Shown piece after piece: positions 9,556 through 18,111 of a stretch of 64,000 nt of DNA. Made by a program: the position numbers and the translations under genes. The notes under the pieces were generated by a model, which saw nothing but the letters and a program-made list of their open reading frames with translations, was not told the origin of the DNA and made no database searches. The stretch is from contig CAKZVT010000012.1 in assembly GCA_937922435.1 (NCBI GenBank), positions 115,971 to 179,970 of the forward strand, in the 5' to 3' direction. Position 1 is the stretch's first letter. Every line of letters starts with the position of its first letter. Source of the stretch: an uncultured Prevotella sp. (GTDB taxonomy: Bacteria; Bacteroidota; Bacteroidia; Bacteroidales; Bacteroidaceae).

Positions 9556-9674
9556 GAGAATTGAGAGCTGAAAATGGAAAATTATGATTACCATTGCCTG
9601 CTTGAAGCTGACGAGCAACAAGCCAAATGAATATATAAGGTAATCATAATTATCAACTCTCAATCCTTCATTCT
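9556..9674. repeat. Family C inverted repeat
   Basis: The left arm (GAATTGAGAGCTGAAAATGG then ATTATGATTACC) is mirrored by GGTAATCATAATTATCAACTCTCAATCC about 65 bases on. It is very similar to the element at 17984-18097. Confidence 0.7.
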
Positions 9675-9678
9675 CCAC

Positions 9679-9730
9679 CGTTTATTGCGCCAAAATGGCG
9701 GCATGAGCCGCCATTTTGGCGCAATAAACG
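9679..9730. terminator. Perfect 24-bp hairpin before hsp20
   Basis: Arms 9679-9702 and 9707-9730 are exact reverse complements around the 4-base loop ATGA; the stem includes GCGCCAAAATGGCGGC. Lacking a T-run, it is not a classic terminator, but its stability could end transcription from the receptor gene or protect the RNA. Confidence 0.6.
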
Positions 9731-9836
9731 TATTGGTACGTATCTTGCAATACCATAAGTGAAGGCCGAAAGAAACGCTGGAGGCCGCTAACAACCAAAA
9801 GGACAATAACATATAAAATAATAGGAGACTATAATT

Positions 9837-10262
9837 ATGACACCAGTTAATCGCAAAAACTCATGGTTACCCGACGTATTCAATGATTTCTTTGACACCG
9901 ACTTCATGCCCCGTACAAGCGCAACGGCACCGGCAATAAACGTCAAGGAGAGCGCAGACGACTACGAAGTGGAGGTTGCAGCACCGGGAATGACGAAGGA
10001 AGACTTTAACGTCCACCTCAACCAGGAGGGCGACCTGCACATAAAGATGGAAAGCAAGAAGGAGCATACGGACGACAACAAGAAGGCTCATTACCTGCGC
10101 CGCGAGTTCGCTTACTCAAAGTTCGAGCAGACGCTCATCCTCCCCGACGACGTAGACCGCAACAACATATCGGCCAAAGTAGCCGACGGCGTGCTCACGG
10201 TAGTGCTGCCCAAGGTAAAGAAAGAGGAGCAAAACGTGGTAAGACAGATTACCGTTGGATGA
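9837..10262 (+). CDS. Small heat-shock protein, Hsp20/alpha-crystallin family
   Basis: The 141-residue product has a short N-terminal arm (WLPDVFNDFFDTDF) and an alpha-crystallin domain (INVKESADDYEVEVAAPGMTKEDF; ADGVLTVVLPK is the typical GVL strand). It binds unfolding proteins in the cytoplasm without ATP. The start is supported by AGGAGACTATAATT directly upstream. It appears to be a single-gene unit with its own upstream region after the 9679-9730 hairpin; GTATTG and CAATAC near 9730-9752 form a loose inverted pair that might be regulatory. Confidence 0.95.
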   Translation: MTPVNRKNSWLPDVFNDFFDTDFMPRTSATAPAINVKESADDYEVEVAAPGMTKEDFNVHLNQEGDLHIKMESKKEHTDDNKKAHYLRREFAYSKFEQTLILPDDVDRNNISAKVADGVLTVVLPKVKKEEQNVVRQITVG

Positions 10263-10268
10263 CATATT

Positions 10269-10396
10269 CTTAGGAGTAAAGGAGTAAAAGGAGTAAAGGA
10301 GTTAAGACATTAGCCTACGTTGCCAACTTATTATATGCAACAAGGCATTTGTCTTAACTCCTTTACTCCTTTTACTCCTTTACTTCTTTACTCCTC
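10269..10396. repeat. Family C inverted repeat (GGAGTAAA type)
   Basis: Four GGAGTAAA-like units followed by TTAAGACA are mirrored by TGTCTTAACTCC and further units after a spacer of about 37 bases. It sits between the convergent hsp20 and tlpA-like genes and probably acts as a two-way terminator. Confidence 0.75.
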
Positions 10397-10401
10397 AAAA
10401 A

Positions 10402-11481
10402 TCAAAAACCATATACTTCTTTGAGCTTCGCGCCGAGGTCGGCACCGCGCAAATCGGTGGCTACGATTTTGCCTTCACCGTCAAGAAGGATGTTGGACGG
10501 TATGGAGTTGATGCCGTACACGGGAGCGGCGGCGCACTTCCAGCCCTTCAGGTCGCTGATGTTGGGCCACTCCATGCCTATTTGTTTGATTGCCGCTTTC
10601 CACGCTTCGCCGCTATTGTCAAACGAAACGCCGACCACCTCGAAGCCCTTTGCGTGGTATTTCTTGTAGTTCGCCACTACGTTGGGCATCTCCTGGCGGC
10701 ACGGGCCGCACCAGCTTGCCCAGAAATCAACCAGCACATAGTTGCCCTTGCCGCACCAGTCGCTCAGCTTCCGCTGCTGTCCCTCGGTGTCGTTCATCGT
10801 CAGGTCAGTGAACATCTTGCCCGGCATACGCTTCTCCAAGGCCGCGAGCTGCGCCTTGACACGCGCCATTGCGGGGTGGTTGTAGTAAGGAGCGGTCTCG
10901 GGCATAAGTTCCTTCAGCTCATTGTAGTCAAGCATATAATAATGGTTGGGTAGGATAGTCACGGGTATGAGGTTGTCCATGTTGGCCTTGGCTATGGCTA
11001 TCTCCTTGGCTATGGCCTCGTTTTGCAGCCGCTCCGCCTTGGCCTCTATTTCCTTCAGCTTGGCCTTTCCGGCGGCAGTAGTGTCGGCTGCTGCTGCGCG
11101 GTACTCCATGATTGCCGCGTTAAGAGGCTCGGTGTAAGCAGTCATTTCGTTGTCGTAAGCGTACACCTTTTTGTTCAGTTCAGAGCCGCTGAACGTCTTG
11201 CTGACGGTGTTAAGGTCTACGGGCGTACCGTCGTTGAACACCGGCAGGTAGTAATTGCCTATTATTATGTACATCACTTCGTCCTTAGGCAGCGTGCCGT
11301 CCATCGTGAACTTGCCGTTGGTTACAGCCGCGCTGTCGACCGGCTGGCGCGCCGTCATCAGTCCGAGATACACCGTTTTAACGTCTGCGGGCACAGTACC
11401 CGTGATTTTGTAGGCCGTGTCCTGCGCGCTGACGGACAGCGTTGCGAGTGCGAGGGCGGCGATTGTAAATAGCTTTTTCAT
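10402..11481 (-). CDS. TlpA-like thiol-disulfide reductase with DUF4369-type N-terminal domain
   Basis: The 359-residue protein has a signal peptide (IAALALATLSVSAQ), a beta-rich N-terminal domain of the DUF4369 type (YKITGTVPADVKTVYLGLM), a helical linker, and a C-terminal thioredoxin domain with the active site WASWCGPCRQEMP near residue 259. Such periplasmic or membrane-anchored reductases are common in Bacteroidetes and serve disulfide reduction or cytochrome maturation; the specific partner is unknown. It is convergent with hsp20. Confidence 0.9.
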   Translation of the reverse strand: MKKLFTIAALALATLSVSAQDTAYKITGTVPADVKTVYLGLMTARQPVDSAAVTNGKFTMDGTLPKDEVMYIIIGNYYLPVFNDGTPVDLNTVSKTFSGSELNKKVYAYDNEMTAYTEPLNAAIMEYRAAAADTTAAGKAKLKEIEAKAERLQNEAIAKEIAIAKANMDNLIPVTILPNHYYMLDYNELKELMPETAPYYNHPAMARVKAQLAALEKRMPGKMFTDLTMNDTEGQQRKLSDWCGKGNYVLVDFWASWCGPCRQEMPNVVANYKKYHAKGFEVVGVSFDNSGEAWKAAIKQIGMEWPNISDLKGWKCAAAPVYGINSIPSNILLDGEGKIVATDLRGADLGAKLKEVYGF

Positions 11482-11603
11482 CGTTTATCGTGTTTTGATT
11501 TATTACTGTTTGCAAAGGTATCACTTAACAGCGACAGGGCAAACAAAAGCCGATAAAATATCGACATATTGACGTTTTTTATGCAAATGCCGTCCTGCCG
11601 TTC

Positions 11604-11728
11604 TGCAAAAGATGGCCTATTGCATTCCAAAAGGTCATCTTTTACACGCTAAAAGGCCACCTTTTGCAAGGCGAAAGACGGCCTTTTGCAAAGCCATAGA
11701 TAACACATTGATTATCAATAAGTTACAA
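11604..11728. repeat. Family A palindrome array (copy 4)
   Basis: AAAAGATGGCC, AAAAGGTCATCTTTT, TAAAAGGCCACCTTTTGC and AAGACGGCCTTTTGC units end in ATTGATTATCAATAAGTTAC. It lies in the 358-bp divergent gap between the tlpA-like gene and the queuosine transporter gene, which holds nothing else recognisable apart from promoters. Confidence 0.8.
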
Positions 11729-11839
11729 CAGGACATAAAATTTACCCCGACAAGAAATGCAAAATACGGGAAAATGCAGTAATTTTGCAGGCGGAATATA
11801 TTTACAGAGTGCTTGTCTAACCTCTTTAAAAACAAGGAA

Positions 11840-12529
11840 ATGGAACAACGTAAACAACAGGTAAGCGTGCTGTTCATGCTTTTCAGCACGCTCTTCTGCG
11901 TCTGCCTAATCACGGCGAACGTATTGGAAACAAAGCAAATCTCCTTCGGAGCTGTCAACATCACGGGCGGACTGTTGGTCTTCCCCGTGTCTTACATCAT
12001 CAACGACTGCGTGTGCGAGGTGTGGGGTTTCCGCAAGGCGCGCCTGCTAATATGGCTGGGCTTCGCGATGAACCTCATCTTTGTGGCCTTCGGAGCACTG
12101 GCCGATGCCATTCCCGGAGCACCTTACTGGCACAACGACGAGGGCTTTCACGCCGTGTTCGGCCTCGCTCCACGCATAGCTGCGGCGTCGTTCGTGGCCT
12201 TCCTGGTAGGCTCTTTCATCAACGCCTACGTGATGAGCCGCATGAAAATATCGTCTCGCGGCAAGCATTTCTCCGTGCGAGCCGTGGTAAGCACGCTCTT
12301 CGGCGAAACCGCCGACTCGCTGGTGTTCTTCCCGTTGGCCCTCTCGGGCGTCGTGCCTGCCGGCGAAATGGTGTCGCTAATCATATCGCAGGTGGTGCTG
12401 AAGACGCTCTACGAAATCGTAGTATTGCCCCTTACGGTACGCATTGTGCGCAAGACCAAGCAGCACGAAGGCGAAGACGTGTATGACGAAGGCATAAGTT
12501 ACAACGTACTAAAGATATTCAACCTATGA
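11840..12529 (+). CDS. Queuosine precursor transporter, YhhQ/COG1738 family
   Basis: The 229-residue membrane protein has six or so hydrophobic helices and the family segments FCVCLITANVLETKQI and VFPVSYIINDCVCEVWGF. It imports a 7-deazaguanine precursor of queuosine. An in-frame TTG exists at 11813, but the ATG at 11840 has a nearby AAGGA and gives the usual N-terminus. Its stop overlaps the ATG of queF by 4 bases (ATGA), so import and reduction of the precursor are translationally coupled. Confidence 0.92.
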   Translation: MEQRKQQVSVLFMLFSTLFCVCLITANVLETKQISFGAVNITGGLLVFPVSYIINDCVCEVWGFRKARLLIWLGFAMNLIFVAFGALADAIPGAPYWHNDEGFHAVFGLAPRIAAASFVAFLVGSFINAYVMSRMKISSRGKHFSVRAVVSTLFGETADSLVFFPLALSGVVPAGEMVSLIISQVVLKTLYEIVVLPLTVRIVRKTKQHEGEDVYDEGISYNVLKIFNL

Positions 12530-13149
12530 TGAAACAACCTGACACCCACCCCCAACCCCTCCCCAAGGGAGGGGCGTTAGATAGCAATGAAGGTAGCATA
12601 GACATACTAACATCTACCGACAAAACCATTCAAAGCCCCTCCCTTGGGGAGGGGTTGGGGGTGGGTGTCGGGCACTTGGGGACAGGTGTAGGCAGAAGGG
12701 ACTGCGACAGCCTTAAGTCTCTCGGCTCTAAGACCACCCAATACCGCATGGACTACGCCCCCGACGTGCTCGAAACGTTTGTGAACAAACACCAGGAGAA
12801 CGACTACTGGGTGCGATTCAACTGCCCGGAGTTCACATCACTGTGCCCAATCACCGGACAGCCCGACTTCGCCGAAATACGCATCAACTACATACCCGAC
12901 GTTAAGATGGTTGAGAGCAAGAGCCTGAAGCTATACCTTTTCAGCTTCCGCAACCACGGCGACTTCCACGAAGACTGCATAAACATAATAATGAAAGACC
13001 TCATCCGCCTGATGGACCCTAAATATATAGAGGTGACGGGACTGTTTACGCCGCGCGGAGGAATAAGCATCTATCCCTACGCAAACTACGGACGGCCCGG
13101 CACAAAATATGAACGCCTGGCCGAAGAGAGGTTTGCAAGGCACGAATAA
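12526..13149 (+). CDS. queF: NADPH-dependent preQ0 reductase QueF with repeat-derived N-terminal extension
   Basis: From about residue 65 the sequence is a standard short-type QueF: LGSKTTQYRMDYAPDVLETF, the catalytic cysteine in SLCPITGQPDF near residue 107, and SKSLKLYLFSFRNHGDFHED for substrate and NADPH binding. It reduces 7-cyano-7-deazaguanine to preQ1 in queuosine synthesis. Residues 5-60 are not homologous to QueF: they are the translation of two inverted family B repeats (THPQPLPKGG and SPSLGEGLGVGV). Translation may read through them from the coupled ATG or start at an internal GTG/TTG near 12662-12685. Total length is 207 residues against roughly 150 for the enzyme core. Confidence 0.9.
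   Translation: MMKQPDTHPQPLPKGGALDSNEGSIDILTSTDKTIQSPSLGEGLGVGVGHLGTGVGRRDCDSLKSLGSKTTQYRMDYAPDVLETFVNKHQENDYWVRFNCPEFTSLCPITGQPDFAEIRINYIPDVKMVESKSLKLYLFSFRNHGDFHEDCINIIMKDLIRLMDPKYIEVTGLFTPRGGISIYPYANYGRPGTKYERLAEERFARHE
12541..12669. repeat. Inverted pair of family B repeats inside queF
   Basis: CACCCACCCCCAACCCCTCC with CCAAGGGAGGGG (12541-12576) faces AAGCCCCTCCCTTGGGGAGG with GGTTGGGGGTGGGTGT (12632-12669). Both copies are in frame and without stop codons in the queF frame. Confidence 0.85.
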
Positions 13150-13157
13150 AGAAGCAG

Positions 13158-13213
13158 ACACCCACCCCAACCATACCTGACACCCACCCCAACCCTCCCA
13201 AAGGGAGGGAGCT
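13158..13213. repeat. Family B repeat between queF and the patatin gene
   Basis: One truncated and one full CACCCACCCCAACC unit, the latter with CCTCCC AAA GGGAGGGAGC, follow the queF stop. Confidence 0.75.
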
Positions 13214-13231
13214 TAATATGCTTTTGACACC

Positions 13232-15721
13232 ATGCAAGGACATAAGTCTATAATCGGAAACATAACAAGCAAAGTCCGTTCTACAATGAACGGACGGGTG
13301 ACAGGCGTCCGTTTGCGTCTTATTTTGTGCTCCACCTTATTAATATTAACACTCCCAGCATTATCACAAGCATCCAGCTATGCTAATCAAAGCCCCTCCC
13401 TTGGGGAGGGGTTAGGGGTGGGTGTGACGGACAGTTTGGTATGGATGCCTGACAGTTCGACGTGGATGTCCCGCCCAAAAGTCGCCCTTGTCCTTAGCGG
13501 AGGCGGCGCAAAGGGCATGGCTCACATCGGAGTGCTGCGCGTCTTGGAGCGTGCCGGAATACCTATTGACATCATCACGGGCACGTCTATGGGCGCACTC
13601 ATCGGCGGACTGTACTCCATCGGCTACGATGCGGAGACGCTCGACTCGCTCGTAAGCGTGCAAGACTGGAACGTATTGCTGTCAGACAAGGCCGATATGC
13701 GCAGCCAAAGCCTTGCCGAACGCGAAAAACAGAACACCTACATACTGTCGCGCCCACTCTCCATAGCACGGAAAAGCCACACAGCATCGGGCGGACTAAT
13801 CAGCGGCAGCAACCTCTCGCAGCTCTTCACACGGCTTACCGTAGGCTGGCACGACTCCATCAGCTTCGCCACTCTGCCCATACCGTTCGCCTGTGTGGCA
13901 ACGAACATCGTAGACAACACGGAATACGTGTTCCACAACGGCTACCTGCCAACCGCCATGAGGGCGAGCATGGCAATACCGGGAGTGTTCACGCCGGTGA
14001 GAATGAGCGTGGTAAGTGAAAAGGTAAGAGTGAAGAGTGAAGAATTAAAATGCCATAAAAACGACTCTGCAAAGCACACTAATTCTCCACTCTTCACTCT
14101 TACCTCTTCACTCAAAAAGGACATGGTGCTTGTCGACGGAGGTCTGCGCAACAACTATCCGGCCGACGTTGCCAGGCAGATGGGCGCCGACATAATAATC
14201 GGGGTGTCGGTACAGAGCGAACCGCGAACGGCCGACGAGCTGCAAAGCGGCCCCAACATACTGATGCAGATAGTAGACCAGAACTGCAAGAACAAGTTTG
14301 CGGAGAACTGGGCGATGACCGACATACCCATAAAGGTAAACGTGAAGGGCTACTCGTCGGCAAGCTTTACACGAACGGCCATCGACACCCTCATAGCAAG
14401 AGGCGAACAGGCGGCCATGAAGCAGTGGGACAAGCTGATGCAGCTGAAGCGCACACTGGGACTGGCCGACAGCTACCAGCCCGACCGCCTGCACCGCAAG
14501 GTGCCGCAGAGCAAGGCTCTTAGCTTCAGGATTGACTCCATACAGTTTGACAACATATCGGCGCAAGACCGCAACTACGTAACCACCAAGTACGGCCTTG
14601 AACGCGGAAGGGACGTCACGGCGGAACAAGTGGAACAGGTAATAACCGACCTCGGCACAAACCTGCTGTACACAAACGCAGGCTACAACATCAGCAAGAG
14701 CGACGGCAAATACATCCTCACAATATCAGCCGGGGAGCGCAAGACGAGCCGGGTGAACCTCGGCGTGCGCTTCGACACCGAGGAGATGGTAGCCTTGCAG
14801 GCCAACATGTCGCACCGCCTGCCCACCCGTATGCCCGTGACACTCGAACTTACAGGCCGCCTGGGCAAGCGCATGATGGCGCGCGTGGACGCCAACGTAA
14901 GTCCGATGCACCACGGACGCATCGGCCTGTCGTACCTTTTCCGCCACGACGACATAAACATCTACGAGGGCGGCAAGCGCGACTACAACTTCACCTACAA
15001 CCAACACGCGGTGAACTTGCAGGCGTTGAGCTTCAACATACGCAACTTCTCGTGCGACGTAAACCTGCACATGGACTTCTTCGACTTCCACGACGTGCTC
15101 TTCGGAGAGGAAGCAAAGCCCGAACGCATTGACAACATCCACATGTACAGCTACGTCTTCCGCCTGAACTACGACTCTGAAGACCAATGGTTTTTCACCA
15201 CGCGCGGAGCAAGGCTCAAGGCCGGTTTCGGCTATTACACGGACAACTTCATAGGCTGGAAGGGACACGGAGGCTTGAGCATAGCCGACTGCCTGTGGCG
15301 CATGTCGTTCCCGCTGAACAGCCGCTTCACCCTCCAACCCATGCTCTACGGCCGCATCATACTCGGCGACGGCGCGCCCCTCATCATGCGCAACGCCATC
15401 GGCGGCATGACGGCAGGCCAGTATCTCGCCCACCAGATGCCCTTCGCAGGCGTAGGGCACGTAGAGTTTGCAGGCAACGCCATGCTCGCCTGCCAGCTGA
15501 GGGCGCAGCAACGCATAGCCGACAACAACTACATCATACTGCGCGTGGCCGCCGCGCAGCACAACGACAAGCTGCGCGACATACTCAAAAGGCGCACGCT
15601 GACGGGCTGCGAACTGGCTTATTTCTACGACAGCATGTTCGGACCGCTCGGCGCTTCGCTCGGTTATTCAAGCAAGACGAAGGAGGCTTACTTCTACATC
15701 AACCTCGGTTACCAGTTCTGA
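13232..15721 (+). CDS. Patatin-like phospholipase with POTRA and outer-membrane barrel (PlpD-like)
   Basis: The 829-residue product begins with a signal peptide (LILCSTLLILTLPALSQAS; an ATG at 13286 is an alternative start). The patatin domain has the oxyanion loop VLSGGGAKGMAH near residue 90, the nucleophile serine in GTSMGALIGG near 118, and the catalytic aspartate in DGGLRNNYPADVA near 302. A POTRA-like segment (about 390-460) and a 16-strand-type surface-antigen barrel to the C-terminal YINLGYQF follow. Such proteins are type V-like secreted or outer-membrane phospholipases. Two repeats lie in frame: family B at residues 52-65, before the enzyme domain, and family C at about residues 261-294, immediately before the catalytic DGG. 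The second insertion could disturb activity, but the frame is preserved. Confidence 0.9.
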   Translation: MQGHKSIIGNITSKVRSTMNGRVTGVRLRLILCSTLLILTLPALSQASSYANQSPSLGEGLGVGVTDSLVWMPDSSTWMSRPKVALVLSGGGAKGMAHIGVLRVLERAGIPIDIITGTSMGALIGGLYSIGYDAETLDSLVSVQDWNVLLSDKADMRSQSLAEREKQNTYILSRPLSIARKSHTASGGLISGSNLSQLFTRLTVGWHDSISFATLPIPFACVATNIVDNTEYVFHNGYLPTAMRASMAIPGVFTPVRMSVVSEKVRVKSEELKCHKNDSAKHTNSPLFTLTSSLKKDMVLVDGGLRNNYPADVARQMGADIIIGVSVQSEPRTADELQSGPNILMQIVDQNCKNKFAENWAMTDIPIKVNVKGYSSASFTRTAIDTLIARGEQAAMKQWDKLMQLKRTLGLADSYQPDRLHRKVPQSKALSFRIDSIQFDNISAQDRNYVTTKYGLERGRDVTAEQVEQVITDLGTNLLYTNAGYNISKSDGKYILTISAGERKTSRVNLGVRFDTEEMVALQANMSHRLPTRMPVTLELTGRLGKRMMARVDANVSPMHHGRIGLSYLFRHDDINIYEGGKRDYNFTYNQHAVNLQALSFNIRNFSCDVNLHMDFFDFHDVLFGEEAKPERIDNIHMYSYVFRLNYDSEDQWFFTTRGARLKAGFGYYTDNFIGWKGHGGLSIADCLWRMSFPLNSRFTLQPMLYGRIILGDGAPLIMRNAIGGMTAGQYLAHQMPFAGVGHVEFAGNAMLACQLRAQQRIADNNYIILRVAAAQHNDKLRDILKRRTLTGCELAYFYDSMFGPLGASLGYSSKTKEAYFYINLGYQF
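13389..13426. repeat. Family B repeat inside the patatin gene
   Basis: AAGCCCCTCCCTTGGGGAGG then GGTTAGGGGTGGGTGTG is translated as SPSLGEGLGVGV, the same peptide as in QueF, between signal peptide and enzyme domain. Confidence 0.85.
14016..14111. repeat. Family C inverted repeat inside the patatin gene
   Basis: Left arm 14016-14046 (GTGAAAAGGTAAGAGTGAAG...) is mirrored by 14080-14111 (...CTTCACTCTTACCTCTTCAC). The element is open in the patatin frame and encodes about 33 residues (EKVRVKSEELK ... PLFTLTSSLKK). A half copy of nearly the same sequence lies at 38218-38256. Confidence 0.85.
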
Positions 15722-15826
15722 CGGCGGCCAAAAACGCCACGAGCCGCAGTCTCCCAAAGGCTGGAAAAACACGCATCAACCACAGACTTGTCTGCACGCC
15801 GCATACGTCACGCCACCAACGAAAAT

Positions 15827-15915
15827 CCAAAAGACGGCCTTTCGCATCGTAAAAGGCCGTCAATTGCACGCTAAAAGGCCATCTTTTACAACGCAAAAGA
15901 CCACCTTTTACAACG
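15827..15915. repeat. Family A palindrome array (copy 5)
   Basis: AAAAGACGGCCTTTCG, AAAAGGCCGTC, AAAAGGCCATCTTTTAC and AAAAGACCACCTTTTAC units are present; no TGATTATCA module is visible. It occupies part of the 470-bp gap 15722-16194, whose remaining sequence holds the promoter of the next gene. Confidence 0.75.
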
Positions 15916-16123
15916 CGCCCGGCATGGTGCTGGAAATCAAGCACATACAAACGGCATGGAACAAATGGCCGCTTACAGATTGAAAGCGGCCATAAAGCCC
16001 CTATTTGCGCAGTGTGAGTTGCAAAACGTCAGTTGGCAGACCGTTTTTTAGTTAAAAATCGTTTTATCAGCCGAAAGCTGCACATTTTTCCACTCCAAAC
16101 GTTTTTCTATTCGGAAAAATTCC

Positions 16124-16131
16124 TATTTTTG
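16124..16131 (+). promoter_or_regulatory. Probable -7 box of the carboxyltransferase gene
   Basis: TATTTTTG matches TAnnTTTG, 64 bases before the ATG at 16195. Confidence 0.5.
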
Positions 16132-16194
16132 CAACCAAGAAGTCTAACGCATACGTGCCCCCGGAAGGGGACATGCAACCTAAAAAATCTGATT

Positions 16195-17976
16195 ATGAAA
16201 AAGAAAATCCAATTCAGTCTCGTCTATCGCGACATGTGGCAGTCATCAGGAAAGTTCCAGCCACGCAAAGACCAGCTTGAGCGCGTAGCTCCGGCCATCA
16301 TCGACATGGGATGCTTCTCACGCGTGGAGACCAACGGAGGAGCTTTCGAGCAGGTCAACCTGCTTGCCGGCGAAAACCCCAACGATGCCGTAAGGGCTTT
16401 CTGCAAGCCGTTCAACGAGGTTGGAATAAAGACACATATGCTTGACCGCGGCCTCAACGCGCTGCGCATGTATCCCGTGCCCGACGACGTGCGCCGCCTT
16501 ATGTACAAGGTAAAGCACGCACAGGGCGTTGACATTCCGCGAATATTCTGCGGACTGAACGACGTGCGCAACATCATACCCAGCATAAAATGGGCCAACG
16601 AGGCAGGCATGACGCCGCAGGCAACGCTCTGCATCACCACTTCGCCCATACACACCGTGGAGTATTACAGCGGCATAGCCGACCAGCTCATAGCAGCCGG
16701 AGCCAACGAAATATGCCTCAAGGACATGGCCGGAATAGGCCAACCCGCCATGCTCGGCAAGCTGACAAAAGCCATCAAGACAAAGCACCCGGACGTAATA
16801 ATACAGTATCACGGCCACTCGGGGCCGGGCCTCTCGATGGCTTCAATCCTCGAAGTGTGCGAGAACGGAGGCGACGTCATCGACACGGCCATCGAGCCTC
16901 TGTCGTGGGGAAAGGTGCATCCTGACATCATCTCGGTGCAGAGCATGCTGAAGAACGAGGGCTTTGAAGTGCCCGAAATCAACATGAACGCCTACATGCA
17001 GGCACGCACGCTGACGCAGGAGTTCATCGACGACTGGCTCGGCTACTTCATCAACCCCGGCAACAAGCAGATGAGCTCGCTGCTGCTTGGCTGCGGACTG
17101 CCCGGCGGAATGATGGGAAGCATGATGGCAGACCTGGCCGGCGTACACCGCTCTATCAACTCAATCCTCAAGAGCAAGGGCAAACCCGAATACTCAACGG
17201 ACGAAATGCTCGTCAAACTATTCGACGAAGTGGCATACGTATGGCCGCGCGTAGGCTACCCACCACTCGTAACCCCGTTCTCACAATACGTCAAGAACAT
17301 AGCCCTCTTGAACCTGCTCACTATGGCACAGGGCAAAGGACGCTTCGTCATGATGGACGACTCGATGTGGGGAATGATACTCGGCAAGAGCGGAAAAATA
17401 CCCGGCGAAATCGACCCCGAAATCATAGAGCTGGCAAAACAGCAAGGACGCGAGTTCACGGAAGCCGACCCGCACACGCTCATTCCCGACGCACTCGACG
17501 ACTTCCGCAAGGAAATGGACGAGCACGGATGGGAATACGGACAGGACGACGAAGAGCTGTTCGAGCTTGCAATGCACCCCGAGCAGTACCGCGACTACAA
17601 GAGCGGCGCAGCTAAAAAGCGCTTCCTGGCCGACCTACAGAAAGCCAAGGACGCTAAACTCGGCGCTACCCTTAAGCCTGAAGAAATCGCGGCGTTCAAG
17701 CACGCGAAAGCGGATGCTATCGTATCGCCGTGCAAGGGTCAGGTGTTCTTCGACTTCGAGGGCGGCAGCGAGTGCACTCCGTGCCTCGAACCGTACATCG
17801 GCCAGCACTACAAGGAGGGCGAGACGTTCTGCTACATACACACCCCGTGGGGCGAATTTGAAGCCATCCCGGCGGCACTCGGCGGCAAACTCGTGGAGAT
17901 TGCGGCAAAGCAAGGCTCGCGTGTGAACCGCGGCGACGTCATAGCTTACATCGAAAGAGACTGGATTAATTCGTAA
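16195..17976 (+). CDS. Carboxyltransferase-type protein (oxaloacetate decarboxylase alpha / pyruvate carboxylase B-like), divergent
   Basis: The start at 16195 is chosen because the 54 upstream in-frame residues overlap the promoter. The 593-residue protein has the carboxyltransferase TIM barrel with the metal-site motifs YRDMWQSSGKF, the carbamylated-lysine region CLKDMAGIGQPAM, and YHGHSG (HxH retained). The C-terminal 80 residues form a biotinyl-like domain (VSPCKGQVFFDFEGG ... GGKLVEIAAKQGSRVNRGDVIAYI), but the usual biotinylation MKM is replaced by TPWGEF near residue 550, with no lysine there. It therefore probably is not biotinylated and may work with a separate biotin carrier or have another role. 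The family fold is firm; the reaction is uncertain. Confidence 0.75.
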   Translation: MKKKIQFSLVYRDMWQSSGKFQPRKDQLERVAPAIIDMGCFSRVETNGGAFEQVNLLAGENPNDAVRAFCKPFNEVGIKTHMLDRGLNALRMYPVPDDVRRLMYKVKHAQGVDIPRIFCGLNDVRNIIPSIKWANEAGMTPQATLCITTSPIHTVEYYSGIADQLIAAGANEICLKDMAGIGQPAMLGKLTKAIKTKHPDVIIQYHGHSGPGLSMASILEVCENGGDVIDTAIEPLSWGKVHPDIISVQSMLKNEGFEVPEINMNAYMQARTLTQEFIDDWLGYFINPGNKQMSSLLLGCGLPGGMMGSMMADLAGVHRSINSILKSKGKPEYSTDEMLVKLFDEVAYVWPRVGYPPLVTPFSQYVKNIALLNLLTMAQGKGRFVMMDDSMWGMILGKSGKIPGEIDPEIIELAKQQGREFTEADPHTLIPDALDDFRKEMDEHGWEYGQDDEELFELAMHPEQYRDYKSGAAKKRFLADLQKAKDAKLGATLKPEEIAAFKHAKADAIVSPCKGQVFFDFEGGSECTPCLEPYIGQHYKEGETFCYIHTPWGEFEAIPAALGGKLVEIAAKQGSRVNRGDVIAYIERDWINS

Positions 17977-17983
17977 TTAATTT

Positions 17984-18097
17984 AATTGAAAATTGAGAAT
18001 GGAGAGTTGAGAATTATGATTACCTTATGCTATTAATGAAGGCAATATGAAAAAGGTAATCATAATTCTCAACTCTCCATTCTCAATTTTCAATTCA
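17984..18097. repeat. Family C inverted repeat (GAGAATGGAGAGTTGAG type)
   Basis: AATTGAAAATTGAGAATGG followed by AGAGTTGAGAATTATGATTACC is mirrored 40 bases later. It lies between the carboxyltransferase stop and the HD-domain gene. Confidence 0.8.
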
Positions 18098-18111
18098 CCC
18101 AAACAAAGGAA

